Of a stretch of DNA of 64,000 bases, positions 45,701 to 52,542 are shown piece after piece. The notes below the pieces were generated by a model that was not told where the DNA came from, did no database searches, and worked only from the letters and a program-made list of their open reading frames with translations. Origin of the DNA: Chryseobacterium herbae (GTDB lineage Bacteria; Bacteroidota; Bacteroidia; Flavobacteriales; Weeksellaceae). Position 1 is the first letter of the stretch; each line of letters opens with the position of its first letter. Made by a program: the position numbers and the translations under genes. The stretch covers positions 1 through 64,000 of the forward strand of contig NZ_JAOAMU010000003.1 of assembly GCF_025154075.1 (NCBI RefSeq), given 5' to 3'.

Positions 45701-46568
45701 ATTTGAAGCAGGAATGCATGCTCTGAGCGGAGGGGCCATGTCTGCAATAGATGGGGGGAAATTCGGCGCAGGAGCATTAAGTAGTGCTATTTCTTCTTTG
45801 ATGGCAAGCAGTGTGCAGGCCTTGGGTACAGATTTTGGTGCGACAAAAGCGGCTGGACGTACTGTTTATAATAGTTTTGGAAAAGATTTGATGAAGGCTA
45901 CCATGATTGTAACAGGAGGGTTATCCGGAGGGATTTCCTCTGCAATAGCTGGAGGAAGTTTTTGGGACGGTTTTAAACAAGGGCTGATTACAAGTGGGTT
46001 AAATCACACGGCACATATTGTAAGGGATGGATTTGATAGAAGTAATTATGATAAATTGCGTAATCAGGTAGAGAAAATCATGGGTGATGCCGAAGCTAAA
46101 TTTTCAGGTAATCCATCAGATATGTGGAAGATGATGAATGAAGTACCTATATTGAAAGAATTGCTAAATAAACTTCATGGAACGAAAATATGGGCGACCG
46201 TACTTAAAAACCATCCAGATAGTGATAAATTTAATGGAAAAACAGAAAGCAATGGAGATGGCAGTATAAGTATTAAACTTTATCTTAAAAAATATACTAC
46301 AAATATTGCTGCTGCGTTGACTTTAGGACACGAAATTACTCATGCTATTGGTAAAGTAAATGGAAGTGAGGCAATGTGGGCAGGTATGATTAGAGCAGAT
46401 GCAGGCAGTAAGGTGATTAAAAATTATATTGTACACCAAAGTGAGGTAGGCGCATATATGTGGTCTGCAACTTATGCAGATTCACAAAGGACTTTTGATT
46501 GGAAAGTTTCACAATCAAATCAAAATATGTATGAAGCATCTATATTATTAAGAGATTTTGGAAAATAA
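39786..46568 (+). CDS. SpvB/RHS polymorphic toxin with C-terminal zincin-like domain
   Basis: 2260 aa from the ATG at 39786, which overlaps the upstream stop (TAATG); starts at 39780 and 39789 are also in frame. Signal peptide (MKKLYSLFTFLFAFLLFQAQ). SpvB-like N-terminal domain from about residue 50 (SGALTYTLPIETVKGLRSFQP, split here). Four FG-GAP-type calcium loops follow (GDFNNDGLVDF, FDGDGLPEL, GDFNGDGLTDF, DFNNDGRSDI; about 505-720). YD/RHS repeats run from about 1130 to 1850. The RHS core LYDPILRKFLSPDN...YVYNNPLLYVDLDGNE ends near 1906. The last 355 residues are the variable toxin tip: an Ala/Gly-rich hydrophobic stretch (about 1908-2090) and a zincin-like domain with HEITH at about 2182-2186. 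It is followed after 6 bases by a probable immunity lipoprotein. Likely target: an essential protein cut by the metallopeptidase tip (inference). Confidence 0.9.
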   Translation: MMKKLYSLFTFLFAFLLFQAQVTKEIPLPYSTAGYAENTTSASSNKNIPNVLIPSVNAEMNVNESGALTYTLPIETVKGLRSFQPNIALVYNSQSANGQAGWGWNIVGLSSITQGGKSKEIDGITIGVQFNNTDPYYLDGQRLIKISETNYVTEKFSKLKITQFASGEFSFIIQYPDGKIAKYKELVSGQHYISVLIDSFNNEVHYSYQVENNIPNIIKISYGGTTPANDKFDINFLYKARKKNIQIFRNGIAYTSSKILYEINSGTTYTSPSLYRKYILSHDFIEDNSVERLRNIAVSNEHGEALKPLNFNYNTTNQGSVKIISHIQVGITGGNFPGSGTANSVTGLGSVTMGDFLNKDPEKIQPVFQTRLTNGYGLKVGAVAENPSITIENNNSGTLLFSGKVLDLNNKITEKDQLINVYENITGSEDPYNPNSPGNQQLKDEVVFQIKSLVTGEERKIRVPVKGGLIEVQNYIPPDPYDNYGSGTYETTYTRDNTRRDYIQGDFNNDGLVDFLIIEPRNVNRNDRIYWAEIGKANSGTSVELNPILLNETSIPLYNKDVYPIEFDGDGLPELLAVDKNNSKYSVYKIDFTTNSLNIKISNQTLSNFGSDTPIFLGDFNGDGLTDFLTPQNVYAIPEDDSSGVKMGDTYYRMQTETLLWWKYTGNGVSFVKNQEDYTQQKIAYLKPAQSNYIKRSTFWQKFWNGKPDEYAYTRYSTHNIIITDFNNDGRSDIITLNKIGSAKYNVNGSLSNVPINNLSNSLSRMTSPHVYESFNSDITNRMNFYENKNLQGGTFQKLTTYSIENTKISPLSLIVSATNFDYLNTSKSGVYIYDPLGGDSFVYAGASTNITIDNSNFLEKQIQEVNNGTEVVQRVDYRNMIASPDTTESTYLYKAQDFKYPYYIHQTNPILYMAHKIHTVFDGKTLTKEYRYENGIQHLIGKGFLGFQKTYSSDAYESEIKNGKYVNKNPGKAVFWNIQTSDPEMDNATVKSTYGGINKFFTENTIINKKFDKGNHQYLVLSTDEVSKDYLKKITIGKKYEYDENDDLKLKTAYTDYSGAGSSISKYTYKPEFFNTDHYFYGKIASVENAVYKDGLSFITKEEHAYFPNGEVSENKKYGNQPNAPPILNSYTYDSIGNLKTQTGSVTGISPQTTTYEYDVTNRYLNKTITPDALFATINVNALGRASSEASSLGLMTSYAYDSWGNVNEITDFLGKKTTISKSVADVSTGGVYNLHKKREGGTETIVTFDKFDREIQAKTQSINGKWLVSKTEYDLFGRKIKISEPFFEGEPAKWNTVEYDELNRPVKNTSFTGKVITTCYEGLKVTVEDGYKKTSKTLDAMGHTIRQQDHGGVLSFSYYPNGALRETNYEGIKTTFEIDGWGNKTKITDPSAGNFTYEYDNLSRITKETNPKGYTLYSYDDLGRPLAEKTYGNTPAENTTIEKNYTYNGQTKLPETITGTSNGKTFTYTTYYDQYYRIKGKKEETPDFTYTSSTTFDSFGRAEGVNMYTLISNYSSTSSIKNVYDSNGILIQQNNDNGTMVWHVSDINSRGQTTQMEYGNGFTITSQYNPNDFSLFNIRHQNTNNGTLALDIDYNYDVNKGVLNSRRNNIFGKKEDFTYDKLNRLLSEAVNDVLTNEYTYDKRGRITSNTELGKYNYNETDYKLQKIDFNTNGQNVNSQRGFAHITYNAFKSPLRIQLAGKEDLNFEYNILNGRYSMSSSVTGRTKFYSSDFAVEITRKPGPKGSGEIEIITYITGDPYSANYIKKEIVKAGLLQESDNYYLHRDNLGSILAITKTDGSVVEKRFFDAWGNLKSLVDESGQLITDSQQLATGNLFLDRGYTGHEHLWKAGLINMNARLYDPILRKFLSPDNMVQDPFNTQNYDRFGYVYNNPLLYVDLDGNEITLGLAVVIGVAVAITTKVIVNMISGIPFWYGLGKSALMGAVSGAISFGIGSAATSFFQEGLSIGKALFEAGMHALSGGAMSAIDGGKFGAGALSSAISSLMASSVQALGTDFGATKAAGRTVYNSFGKDLMKATMIVTGGLSGGISSAIAGGSFWDGFKQGLITSGLNHTAHIVRDGFDRSNYDKLRNQVEKIMGDAEAKFSGNPSDMWKMMNEVPILKELLNKLHGTKIWATVLKNHPDSDKFNGKTESNGDGSISIKLYLKKYTTNIAAALTLGHEITHAIGKVNGSEAMWAGMIRADAGSKVIKNYIVHQSEVGAYMWSATYADSQRTFDWKVSQSNQNMYEASILLRDFGK

Positions 46569-46574
46569 AATAAA

Positions 46575-47243
46575 ATGAAATGTAAAATTTTAATTCTTAT
46601 TGGTGGTATTTTTAGTTTATTTAGTTGTAATAAAAAGAGAATGGATTTCAAATTTTGTTATGATTCATGTCTGGCTAATGAAAGCATATGTTTTATTATG
46701 GAAAATAATTCTGATAAAAAATATATATATTATCTACCTTCTTCTATTTCTGATGAGGGTTGGGGATATTATACAGGAACAAAAATTATAATAAATGACA
46801 GTGATGGTCAAGAACCAAAAGTTAGTGGTCCTATTTATCTTGACAAATTATTTTTAAATGAAAAAGAGATGAATGAATTCATTCTCAATGAAAAGAAAGA
46901 TTCATTATTATGGATAAATCTTTTAAATAAAGGAATGAATATAGATTATTATTGGGTTAAAAGCTATAGAGCTATGCAGAAAAATAAATTTTTTGTTGGT
47001 CCTAATGAAAAAAATAAATTTTTTAAAAAAATAGTGTTTTTTAAAAAACAATTAAAAGAGTCAGGAACATACTATACCTTTGATAAAAATAAAAAATATT
47101 TCATTCAGGTAGAGATGGAATTTGATAGCACTAGAATTAAAGAACATTTGACCCCATTTGATTTAGATTCTTTACGTAAGAATCATATTAAAATATTTCA
47201 TGGTAAACTAAAGACAAAGAAAGTTCCTTTGATATTGGAGTAA
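46575..47243 (+). CDS. Lipoprotein, probable immunity protein of the RHS toxin
   Basis: 222 aa. The lipoprotein signal MKCKILILIGGIFSLFSC puts the lipid on Cys18. The body is Lys/Phe/Tyr/Asn rich with no recognised domain. Features are EWVK-like aromatic patches such as IDYYWVKSYRAM and a run of Lys-Lys near residue 150. It starts 6 bases after the toxin stop on the same strand, the classical place of an immunity gene. A lipoprotein would protect the periplasmic side, suggesting the toxin acts outside the cytosol. The immunity role is inference from position. Confidence 0.8.
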   Translation: MKCKILILIGGIFSLFSCNKKRMDFKFCYDSCLANESICFIMENNSDKKYIYYLPSSISDEGWGYYTGTKIIINDSDGQEPKVSGPIYLDKLFLNEKEMNEFILNEKKDSLLWINLLNKGMNIDYYWVKSYRAMQKNKFFVGPNEKNKFFKKIVFFKKQLKESGTYYTFDKNKKYFIQVEMEFDSTRIKEHLTPFDLDSLRKNHIKIFHGKLKTKKVPLILE

Positions 47244-47272
47244 ATCACAGTGGTTTTTATTATTAAAATTCC

Positions 47273-47827
47273 CTACTTCAACCTCCCTGGATTTTGTTTC
47301 AAAAAACTATCCCACCCGCTATAAGACTTAGTATCTGCTATCGTTCCGGAATTAAAATGATGACATACCGCAACCGCAAGACCATCCGATGCATCCAAAT
47401 ATTTTGTAGGAAATTCTTTTAAATTTAAAAGATTTTGAAGCATTCCTGCAACCTGTTCCTTGCTGGCGTTTCCATTTCCGGTGATAGCCATTTTAATCTT
47501 TTTAGGAGAGTATTCCGTGATTGGAATGTTTCTGTGAAGACTGGCTGCCATAGCAACTCCCTGAGCGCGGCCTAATTTAAGCATACTCTGTACATTTTTC
47601 CCAAAAAACGGTGCTTCAAGAGCTACTTCGTCAGGATGGTATTCGTCAATCAGGGCTAATGTTTTGTCGAAAATATATTTCAGCTTCGTTTCGTGATTCG
47701 GATATTTTTTCAGGATTAATTCGTGAATAGAAACCATCTCCATTTTGCCTTTTTTTACGGAAATAATACCGAAACCCATAATGGCCGTTCCGGGATCAAT
47801 GCCTAAAATTATCTTCTCTGAAATCAT
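47273..47827 (-). CDS. ruvC: Crossover junction endodeoxyribonuclease RuvC
   Basis: 184 aa. RuvC cuts Holliday junctions in recombination. The RNase H-like fold and its acidic residues are in place: Asp11 in LGIDPGT, Glu71 in VALEAPFF, and Asp145/Asp148 in LDASDGLAVA. Length is slightly above the usual 160-180 aa. It is monocistronic, at the right edge of the accessory block; ruvA and ruvB are not in the window, as is common in Bacteroidota. Cytosolic. Confidence 0.97.
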   Translation of the reverse strand: MISEKIILGIDPGTAIMGFGIISVKKGKMEMVSIHELILKKYPNHETKLKYIFDKTLALIDEYHPDEVALEAPFFGKNVQSMLKLGRAQGVAMAASLHRNIPITEYSPKKIKMAITGNGNASKEQVAGMLQNLLNLKEFPTKYLDASDGLAVAVCHHFNSGTIADTKSYSGWDSFLKQNPGRLK

Positions 47828-48149
47828 GGCTCAAAGATAGGATATTCTAAACTTTTTTATCAGAGAAAAAGAGGATTTAAAATAACTGAGATCAGAAGGT
47901 GGGAAGAGGAAGAAGGAAGCTACAGGATACGAGATATGGGTTTGAGAGTTGAATTGTTGGTCGACAGTTACTGCTTTGAACCACGAAACCCGTATCCCGG
48001 AACGTTGTATTACCCCAATCTCAAGTTTTCTTAATATTTTAGACTTCAACAAGTTCCCTCCTCCACTTCCCTCCTTAAAAATCCCAAATTCAAATAAAAA
48101 AATATTCAATGTATCGGGAAATATGTATAACTTTAAAATAAAATGTGCC
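47828..48149. other. 322-bp divergent intergenic region
   Basis: The region lies between ruvC (minus) and the secreted protein gene (plus). Most of it is taken by a heptamer-armed inverted repeat (47894-48076). A plus-strand open frame extends back to 47949 but that part has no protein character, so I place the start at 48150. Confidence 0.7.
47894..48076. repeat. Heptamer-phased inverted repeat (GGGAAGA family)
   Basis: The left array (47894-47922) reads AGAAGGT, GGGAAGA, GGAAGAA, GGAAGCT. The right array (48051-48076), read on the minus strand, is AAGGAGG, GAAGTGG, AGGAGGG, AACTT. Inside, a second inverted pair, GGATACGAGATATGGGTTT near 47924 and AAACCCGTATCC near 47986, continues the same symmetry with a different heptamer (CAGGATA/CGAGATA). 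The element lies between divergent genes. Confidence 0.8.
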
Positions 48150-48641
48150 ATGAAAAATTTACTTAATTTTTTTATTGTTCCCGTTCTTCTGTTGTGCAGT
48201 TTTCAGAAAAGCAGTACGTTAGGTTATTCAGGGGATAAAACCTCCGGTGCTGAAATCCGGAAAGAAGGTAAGATTGTTTATCTGTTTTTTAGAACCGATA
48301 GGGAAGCTTCCGGAAAAGAAAGAATTATCCTTCAGGAAAAGAAAATTGCTGAAGGAAAGCTGAAATTCGCTCCTTCTTTTGACAGGAGTGAAGTGGAAGC
48401 CGGAGATCTTATTGTGATTCTGTCTGATACAGGTGGAAAGGAAATTACGAAACAGCTGGTGAAAAATCCACTGCACCCTGAAATGGAAGTCTATGAAAAA
48501 GAAGGCGTCAGCAGAAAGAAAATTCCTCTTGAAAATGCTGAATTCAGTGTAAGATATTCTTATTCTGAACACATCCAGTCGGTAAGGATTGAAAAAGTAA
48601 CGGAATCCGGAAATCAGCTTTTATTCACCCAAAAACTATAA
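48150..48641 (+). CDS. Hypothetical secreted protein
   Basis: 163 aa from the ATG at 48150, chosen because MKNLLNFFIVPVLLLCSF is a good signal peptide. The end of the hydrophobic core (LLLCSF) could also be a lipobox-like site, but the residues after it do not fit a lipoprotein well. The mature part is beta-rich and charged with no Cys. No family is recognised. The gene is followed after 2 bases by the M64 peptidase, so the two are cotranscribed and may work together outside the cell. Confidence 0.82.
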   Translation: MKNLLNFFIVPVLLLCSFQKSSTLGYSGDKTSGAEIRKEGKIVYLFFRTDREASGKERIILQEKKIAEGKLKFAPSFDRSEVEAGDLIVILSDTGGKEITKQLVKNPLHPEMEVYEKEGVSRKKIPLENAEFSVRYSYSEHIQSVRIEKVTESGNQLLFTQKL

Positions 48642-48643
48642 CC

Positions 48644-50008
48644 ATGAGAAAAATCCTATTAGCCCTTTTCATCGGCAGCTGCTGTGCTGCACAGACATTC
48701 CAGACGGTTCCCCTTCTTCAGAACGGATCGAATGACAAACGTATTATTATTGCGGTATTGGGTGATGGTTTTACGACAGCTCAGCAGACTTCCTTCGTCT
48801 CCTCGGCTCAGTCTACCGTTAATTATCTTTTTACCAAAAGCCCTTACACAGAATATAAAAATTATTTTAATGCCTATGCCGTGAAGGTGGTTTCTACCGC
48901 TTCTGGCGTAAAGCATCCTGGAACGGCGACTGATGTCACTGAACCGGTAATTCCGGTGTCCAATCCGAATAATTATCTTGGTTCTTCCTTTGATTTCGGT
49001 GTTCACCGATGTATTTACAGCAATACCACCAATAAAGTAGGTCAGGTTCTTGCCGCCAATGTTCCGGATTATGACATTACGTACGTGCTGGGTAATTCTA
49101 CAGAGTATGGAGGATGTGGCGGTTCGTATGCATTCGCGTCTCTCAATGGATCTTCCAATGAAATTGTTGTTCATGAATTAGGGCATTCATTTGGAAAACT
49201 GGCCGATGAATATTGGTTTTCCGGTTCCGGAGAATCTCCTAATAAAACCCAGACTTCAAATCCTGCTACTGTAAAATGGAAAAACTGGGTAGGACTTAAC
49301 GGAGTAGGTGTATATTCTTATGCGGAAAGCCCTTCATGGTATCGTCCGCACCAAAGTTGTGAGATGAGGTACCTGAACCAGCAGTTCTGCTCGGTCTGTA
49401 AAGAAGCTATTATTGAAAAAATTCATTCATTGGTATCTCCCGTAGATTCTTATACACCTGCGAATACTTCAACGGTTAATGCCAATTCCAATGTAACTTT
49501 TACCGTGAATGAAATTCTTCCGATTCCTAATACATTAGTGAATTCCTGGAAGCTGAACGGAACATTGCTTGCATCAACAGCCAATTCACTCACAGTGTCT
49601 CCTTCCCAGTTGAATGTAGGAAATAATACCCTGATCTTTTCGGTGAATGATAATAATCCATTGCTTAAGGTGAATAACCACAGTACCCTTCACTTTACGA
49701 ATATCACCTGGACGCTGAATAAATCTGCTGCCAAAAAAATGACAGAAGTGAAAGCCGAAGAAAGAAGATACAGCATATATCCCAATCCTTCAGACGGTGA
49801 ATTTTTTATCAAAGGAAAACAGGAATTCGCGGGAAATACCAGAATCGAGCTGTATGATACTTCCGGAAAGCTTATCAGTATAAAATCAGATATAAAAGAC
49901 CGTTCAACATTGTCGGTGAATATTAAAAATCTTCCTGCCGGAACGTATCTTGTGAATGTTTATGAAAATGAAGGAATGATTATATCGCAGAAAATTGTGA
50001 AAGAGTAG
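48644..50008 (+). CDS. M64-family metallopeptidase with T9SS type A tail
   Basis: 454 aa. Signal peptide to about residue 16. The zinc site HELGHSFGKLADEY has His177, His181 and Glu178, with Asp188 and Glu189 following, as in the IgA peptidase M64 family. The block VAVLGDGFTTAQQTSF-like (IIIAVLGDGFTTAQQ) near residue 36 is also family-typical. A beta domain covers about 265-360, then a T9SS type A tail begins at about 378 (YSIYPNPSDGEFFIKG ... IISQKIVKE). It should act on extracellular proteins. Second gene of a two-gene operon. Confidence 0.95.
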   Translation: MRKILLALFIGSCCAAQTFQTVPLLQNGSNDKRIIIAVLGDGFTTAQQTSFVSSAQSTVNYLFTKSPYTEYKNYFNAYAVKVVSTASGVKHPGTATDVTEPVIPVSNPNNYLGSSFDFGVHRCIYSNTTNKVGQVLAANVPDYDITYVLGNSTEYGGCGGSYAFASLNGSSNEIVVHELGHSFGKLADEYWFSGSGESPNKTQTSNPATVKWKNWVGLNGVGVYSYAESPSWYRPHQSCEMRYLNQQFCSVCKEAIIEKIHSLVSPVDSYTPANTSTVNANSNVTFTVNEILPIPNTLVNSWKLNGTLLASTANSLTVSPSQLNVGNNTLIFSVNDNNPLLKVNNHSTLHFTNITWTLNKSAAKKMTEVKAEERRYSIYPNPSDGEFFIKGKQEFAGNTRIELYDTSGKLISIKSDIKDRSTLSVNIKNLPAGTYLVNVYENEGMIISQKIVKE

Positions 50009-50020
50009 ATGTAGTAAAGA

Positions 50021-50186
50021 CTGGGAGAGAGAAGAAGGGAGATGGAAGTTACTTTTAGGAATTGTCATTTCTGACAGTCGTCAAGAAATTAATTGTGTTT
50101 AATTTTAAAATTGAATAAGAACAGATTAATAGTTGTTATTTCCGCCCTCAATAACTTCCCTCTTCCAGCCTCAAGCTTCTTTACTC
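50021..50186. repeat. Heptamer-phased inverted repeat (GGGAGAA/GAAG family)
   Basis: The left array (50021-50052) reads CTGGGAG, AGAGAAG, AAGGGAG, ATGGAAG. The right array (50152-50186), read on the minus strand, is GAAGCTT, GAGGCTG, GAAGAGG, GAAGTTA. The spacer is about 100 AT-rich bases. It lies between convergent genes, just before their shared terminator. Confidence 0.85.
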
Positions 50187-50219
50187 AATAAATGCCGGTT
50201 GTAAAAGCCGGCATTTATT
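50187..50219. terminator. Shared bidirectional terminator
   Basis: The perfect 12-bp stem AATAAATGCCGG/CCGGCATTTATT with a 9-base loop lies between convergent genes at 48644-50008 and 50215-50754. The minus-strand stop codon is inside the stem. Confidence 0.88.
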
Positions 50220-50754
50220 GTTCATTAATGATTCCTGTGAGTTTCTTTTCTGCGATCGGAGTCCAATTCTGATCATGACGGAGAAGTAGTATTTTATCAA
50301 CTGTGAATTTAGTTTTGTATTCTTTTTCTTTGTAAACTTCCCATGCTTTCAGATAGTTGTCATAGCTGAGGTTTCTGTAGCCAACAGTTATATGGGGATT
50401 GAAAGAATATTTTTTAAAATTGAAATATTGTTTTACATTTTGATGAAGGAGGTTTAAATTCTCATTCGGTTCAGGTTGTATAAAAAGGACAGGGTTTTTG
50501 GGATTTGGAAAACTTCCAAAACCGTTTAGTATTATTTCAAAGGGAGAAAGATTGGTGTCTATCTTTTGAAAAGCCACATGAATATCACTCTCCAACTCCA
50601 GTTCTCTGGAGAAGGGTGGAAATAAAGTAATATGGGCATCATTTTTCAGTGCCTTTGAATTGTCATAGTTCAAAACGAGATCTTCTTTAAAAATCTTCAC
50701 CTCGCCAATAACTTCCTGTGGAGGATAGATCGCGATGAAATACATTTTTTCCAT
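50215..50754 (-). CDS. 2'-5' RNA ligase family protein (2H phosphoesterase)
   Basis: 179 aa from the ATG at 50754; an extension upstream adds 27 residues without family character. The two HxT motifs HITLFPPF (His41) and HITVGYR (His121) are the catalytic signature of the 2H phosphoesterase superfamily, which acts on 2',3'-cyclic or 2'-5' phosphodiesters. The substrate is unknown. The start codon is back-to-back with the PadR region on the other strand. Confidence 0.92.
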   Translation of the reverse strand: MEKMYFIAIYPPQEVIGEVKIFKEDLVLNYDNSKALKNDAHITLFPPFSRELELESDIHVAFQKIDTNLSPFEIILNGFGSFPNPKNPVLFIQPEPNENLNLLHQNVKQYFNFKKYSFNPHITVGYRNLSYDNYLKAWEVYKEKEYKTKFTVDKILLLRHDQNWTPIAEKKLTGIINEQ

Positions 50755-50802
50755 ATGGCAAAATACATTTTTTTTCAAAAAAATTTCATACATAAGAAAA
50801 TT

Positions 50803-51159
50803 ATGCATAGATTTGAAAGGTATAAAAAAGATCATTTGAAAAAGAACAGTCTTTACAAAGGAACACTCCAGAACATTATTTTGAAACTGCTTTCAAAAGA
50901 GGTAAAAATGTATGGCTACCAGATCACGCAACGGGCAAAAGAGCTTACAGAAGGCGAGCTTGAAATGACGGAAGGTGCGTTGTATCCCTTGCTTCATAAA
51001 CTGGAGAATGATGGAATGATCACTTCAGAAATTCAGAAAATCAACGGAAGAGACCGGAAATATTATCTTCTGACCGAAAAGGGGAAAAAACAGCAGGCTG
51101 TTCAAGAGAACGAAATGAAAAGTTATTTGTTAAACCTAAATACCATTTTTAACATATGA
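50803..51159 (+). CDS. PadR family transcriptional regulator
   Basis: 118 aa from the ATG at 50803; an upstream ATG at 50755 is possible but adds 16 residues not typical for PadR. The winged-helix domain is clear: LYKGTLQNIILKLLSKE, MYGYQITQRAKELTEGEL, MTEGALYPLLHKLENDGMI and YYLLTEKG. Small PadR proteins repress linked genes and respond to small molecules or membrane stress. The stop overlaps the following membrane-protein gene by 4 bases (ATGA), which fits the PadR-plus-membrane-protein pairs seen in many genomes. Confidence 0.93.
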   Translation: MHRFERYKKDHLKKNSLYKGTLQNIILKLLSKEVKMYGYQITQRAKELTEGELEMTEGALYPLLHKLENDGMITSEIQKINGRDRKYYLLTEKGKKQQAVQENEMKSYLLNLNTIFNI

Positions 51160-51881
51160 TGACTGAGATACAGGAAAATGAGGTGACGGACTATCTTATC
51201 TTTCAAAAACTGCCATTGGATATTCTGCTGGAAATAAAAGACCATATGATATCTCAGATTTTAGATGTCCAGACCCATGAAAATCTCAATTTTGAAGATG
51301 CATTTCTGAAAGTAAAGAAATCCTGGGATGGAGAATTTAAAATGGTCAGTTATATTCTGTTTTCCCAGGCACAAATTCCTTTGATTGCCAAAAAAGTAAT
51401 CAAAGACAAATACAACAGGCTGCTGATAAAATCTATTATAATGGGGCTTTTTTTCTTCGGAATTAATCTATTGCTGATTTATTTTGCAAAAAACCAGGAG
51501 GAATACGGAATGTTTTTCCAGGTGCTGAATGGGATGTTCCTATTGGCATTGGGGCTGGTTTGGGTTCTAAATGTAAAGATCTGGAAATACATGAGAGCAG
51601 ATTTTAAATATAAAGGAAAATGCTTTTATACCATGTATCAGAAAAATATGGGACTTATGGTGGTAAGTGCCATTTCAATGGGGCAGATCATCGGAAAAAC
51701 CGGACATCATGCTTACCAGTTTTTCAAAGCTCAAAATACGACAGAAATCTTAGGTGTTATTATTACTTTAGTGATTCCTTTTGTATTGCAGACTGCGGTT
51801 ATCTTTACGCTCTTCAATTTTTTTGAACATAAAAAGACCCTTAAAAAACTACAGAATTTTCTTCAGACTTCTGAGGCCTGA
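51156..51881 (+). CDS. Membrane protein linked to PadR (HAAS/DUF1700-like layout)
   Basis: 241 aa. The N-terminal 80 residues form a helical cytosolic domain (LPLDILLEIKDHMISQILD and a following charged helix). At least four membrane segments follow (about 90-110, 121-137, 165-180 with GLMVVSAISMG, 196-220). It shares its domain plan with the next gene (51928-52542): EIKDHMISQI against EIKDHFILQI and FEDAFLKVKKSW against FQEAFLQTKMNW. The pair are paralogues. Coupled to padR by a 4-base overlap. A sensor or transport role is unknown. Confidence 0.85.
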   Translation: MMTEIQENEVTDYLIFQKLPLDILLEIKDHMISQILDVQTHENLNFEDAFLKVKKSWDGEFKMVSYILFSQAQIPLIAKKVIKDKYNRLLIKSIIMGLFFFGINLLLIYFAKNQEEYGMFFQVLNGMFLLALGLVWVLNVKIWKYMRADFKYKGKCFYTMYQKNMGLMVVSAISMGQIIGKTGHHAYQFFKAQNTTEILGVIITLVIPFVLQTAVIFTLFNFFEHKKTLKKLQNFLQTSEA

Positions 51882-51927
51882 TATATTGATAATCAACTGA
51901 TAAATTACCATTTAAAGCCAATTAAAT

Positions 51928-52542
51928 ATGATAAATACAGCACAGGAAATTGAGATCATACAGTATCTTGTTTCGAAAAAACTGGATCAGAAACTATTGT
52001 TGGAAATCAAAGATCATTTTATACTTCAGATATCAAACCTGATGGAAGAACATAATGAAGGTTTCCAGGAAGCTTTTCTTCAAACCAAAATGAACTGGAA
52101 AAGTGAACTTGAAATGGTAAGAGCAGATTTTTTATCCGCAAGAAAAATGACCAGAATTGAGAAAGACATTCTTCAGACCCGTTTCAAGAAGATGACTGTC
52201 TATGCCTTGATTTTTTCATTGGTTTTTTCAGGATTACTGTATATAAAACCCAATCTGTTTAATGATGTACAGATCCTGTTTTTGTTGACAATATTGGGAC
52301 TTTCTGTTTATAATTTTATGCGGAAAACCATGAATTTAAATGATTATTTTCAGGTCAGCTTTCATCCTTTACTTTTAAAAAATCTGTTTGCTGGAGTTGT
52401 GCTGATTACAATATCATCTTTCTTTTTTAAAGATCTTCATACGACCCTTTCTGTCATGATAAAACCCTTCTTTCTGTTTGCAGCGGCTATTCAGTTCCAG
52501 CTTCTATACTGGAATGCAAAGAAAATTAATGTTTTGATTTAA
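51928..52542 (+). CDS. Membrane protein, paralogue of 51156-51881
   Basis: 204 aa. The N-terminal helical domain (KLDQKLLLEIKDHFILQISNLMEEHNEGFQEAFLQ, described here by its ends) matches that of the gene upstream. Three or four membrane segments follow (about 90-107, 112-128, 145-162, 168-190). It is shorter by one segment than its paralogue. Its 3' end overlaps the convergent serine hydrolase gene by 17 bases. It is the last gene of the PadR operon. Confidence 0.85.
   Translation: MINTAQEIEIIQYLVSKKLDQKLLLEIKDHFILQISNLMEEHNEGFQEAFLQTKMNWKSELEMVRADFLSARKMTRIEKDILQTRFKKMTVYALIFSLVFSGLLYIKPNLFNDVQILFLLTILGLSVYNFMRKTMNLNDYFQVSFHPLLLKNLFAGVVLITISSFFFKDLHTTLSVMIKPFFLFAAAIQFQLLYWNAKKINVLI

Noticed and set aside
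39786..46568. Type VI secretion RHS effector
   Set aside because: The RHS protein has a signal peptide and a SpvB-like N terminus, and no PAAR domain, vgrG, hcp or tss gene is in the window.
47949..48149. Upstream extension of the secreted protein gene
   Set aside because: The extra 67 residues come from a repeat-containing intergenic region and precede a good signal peptide that starts at 48150.
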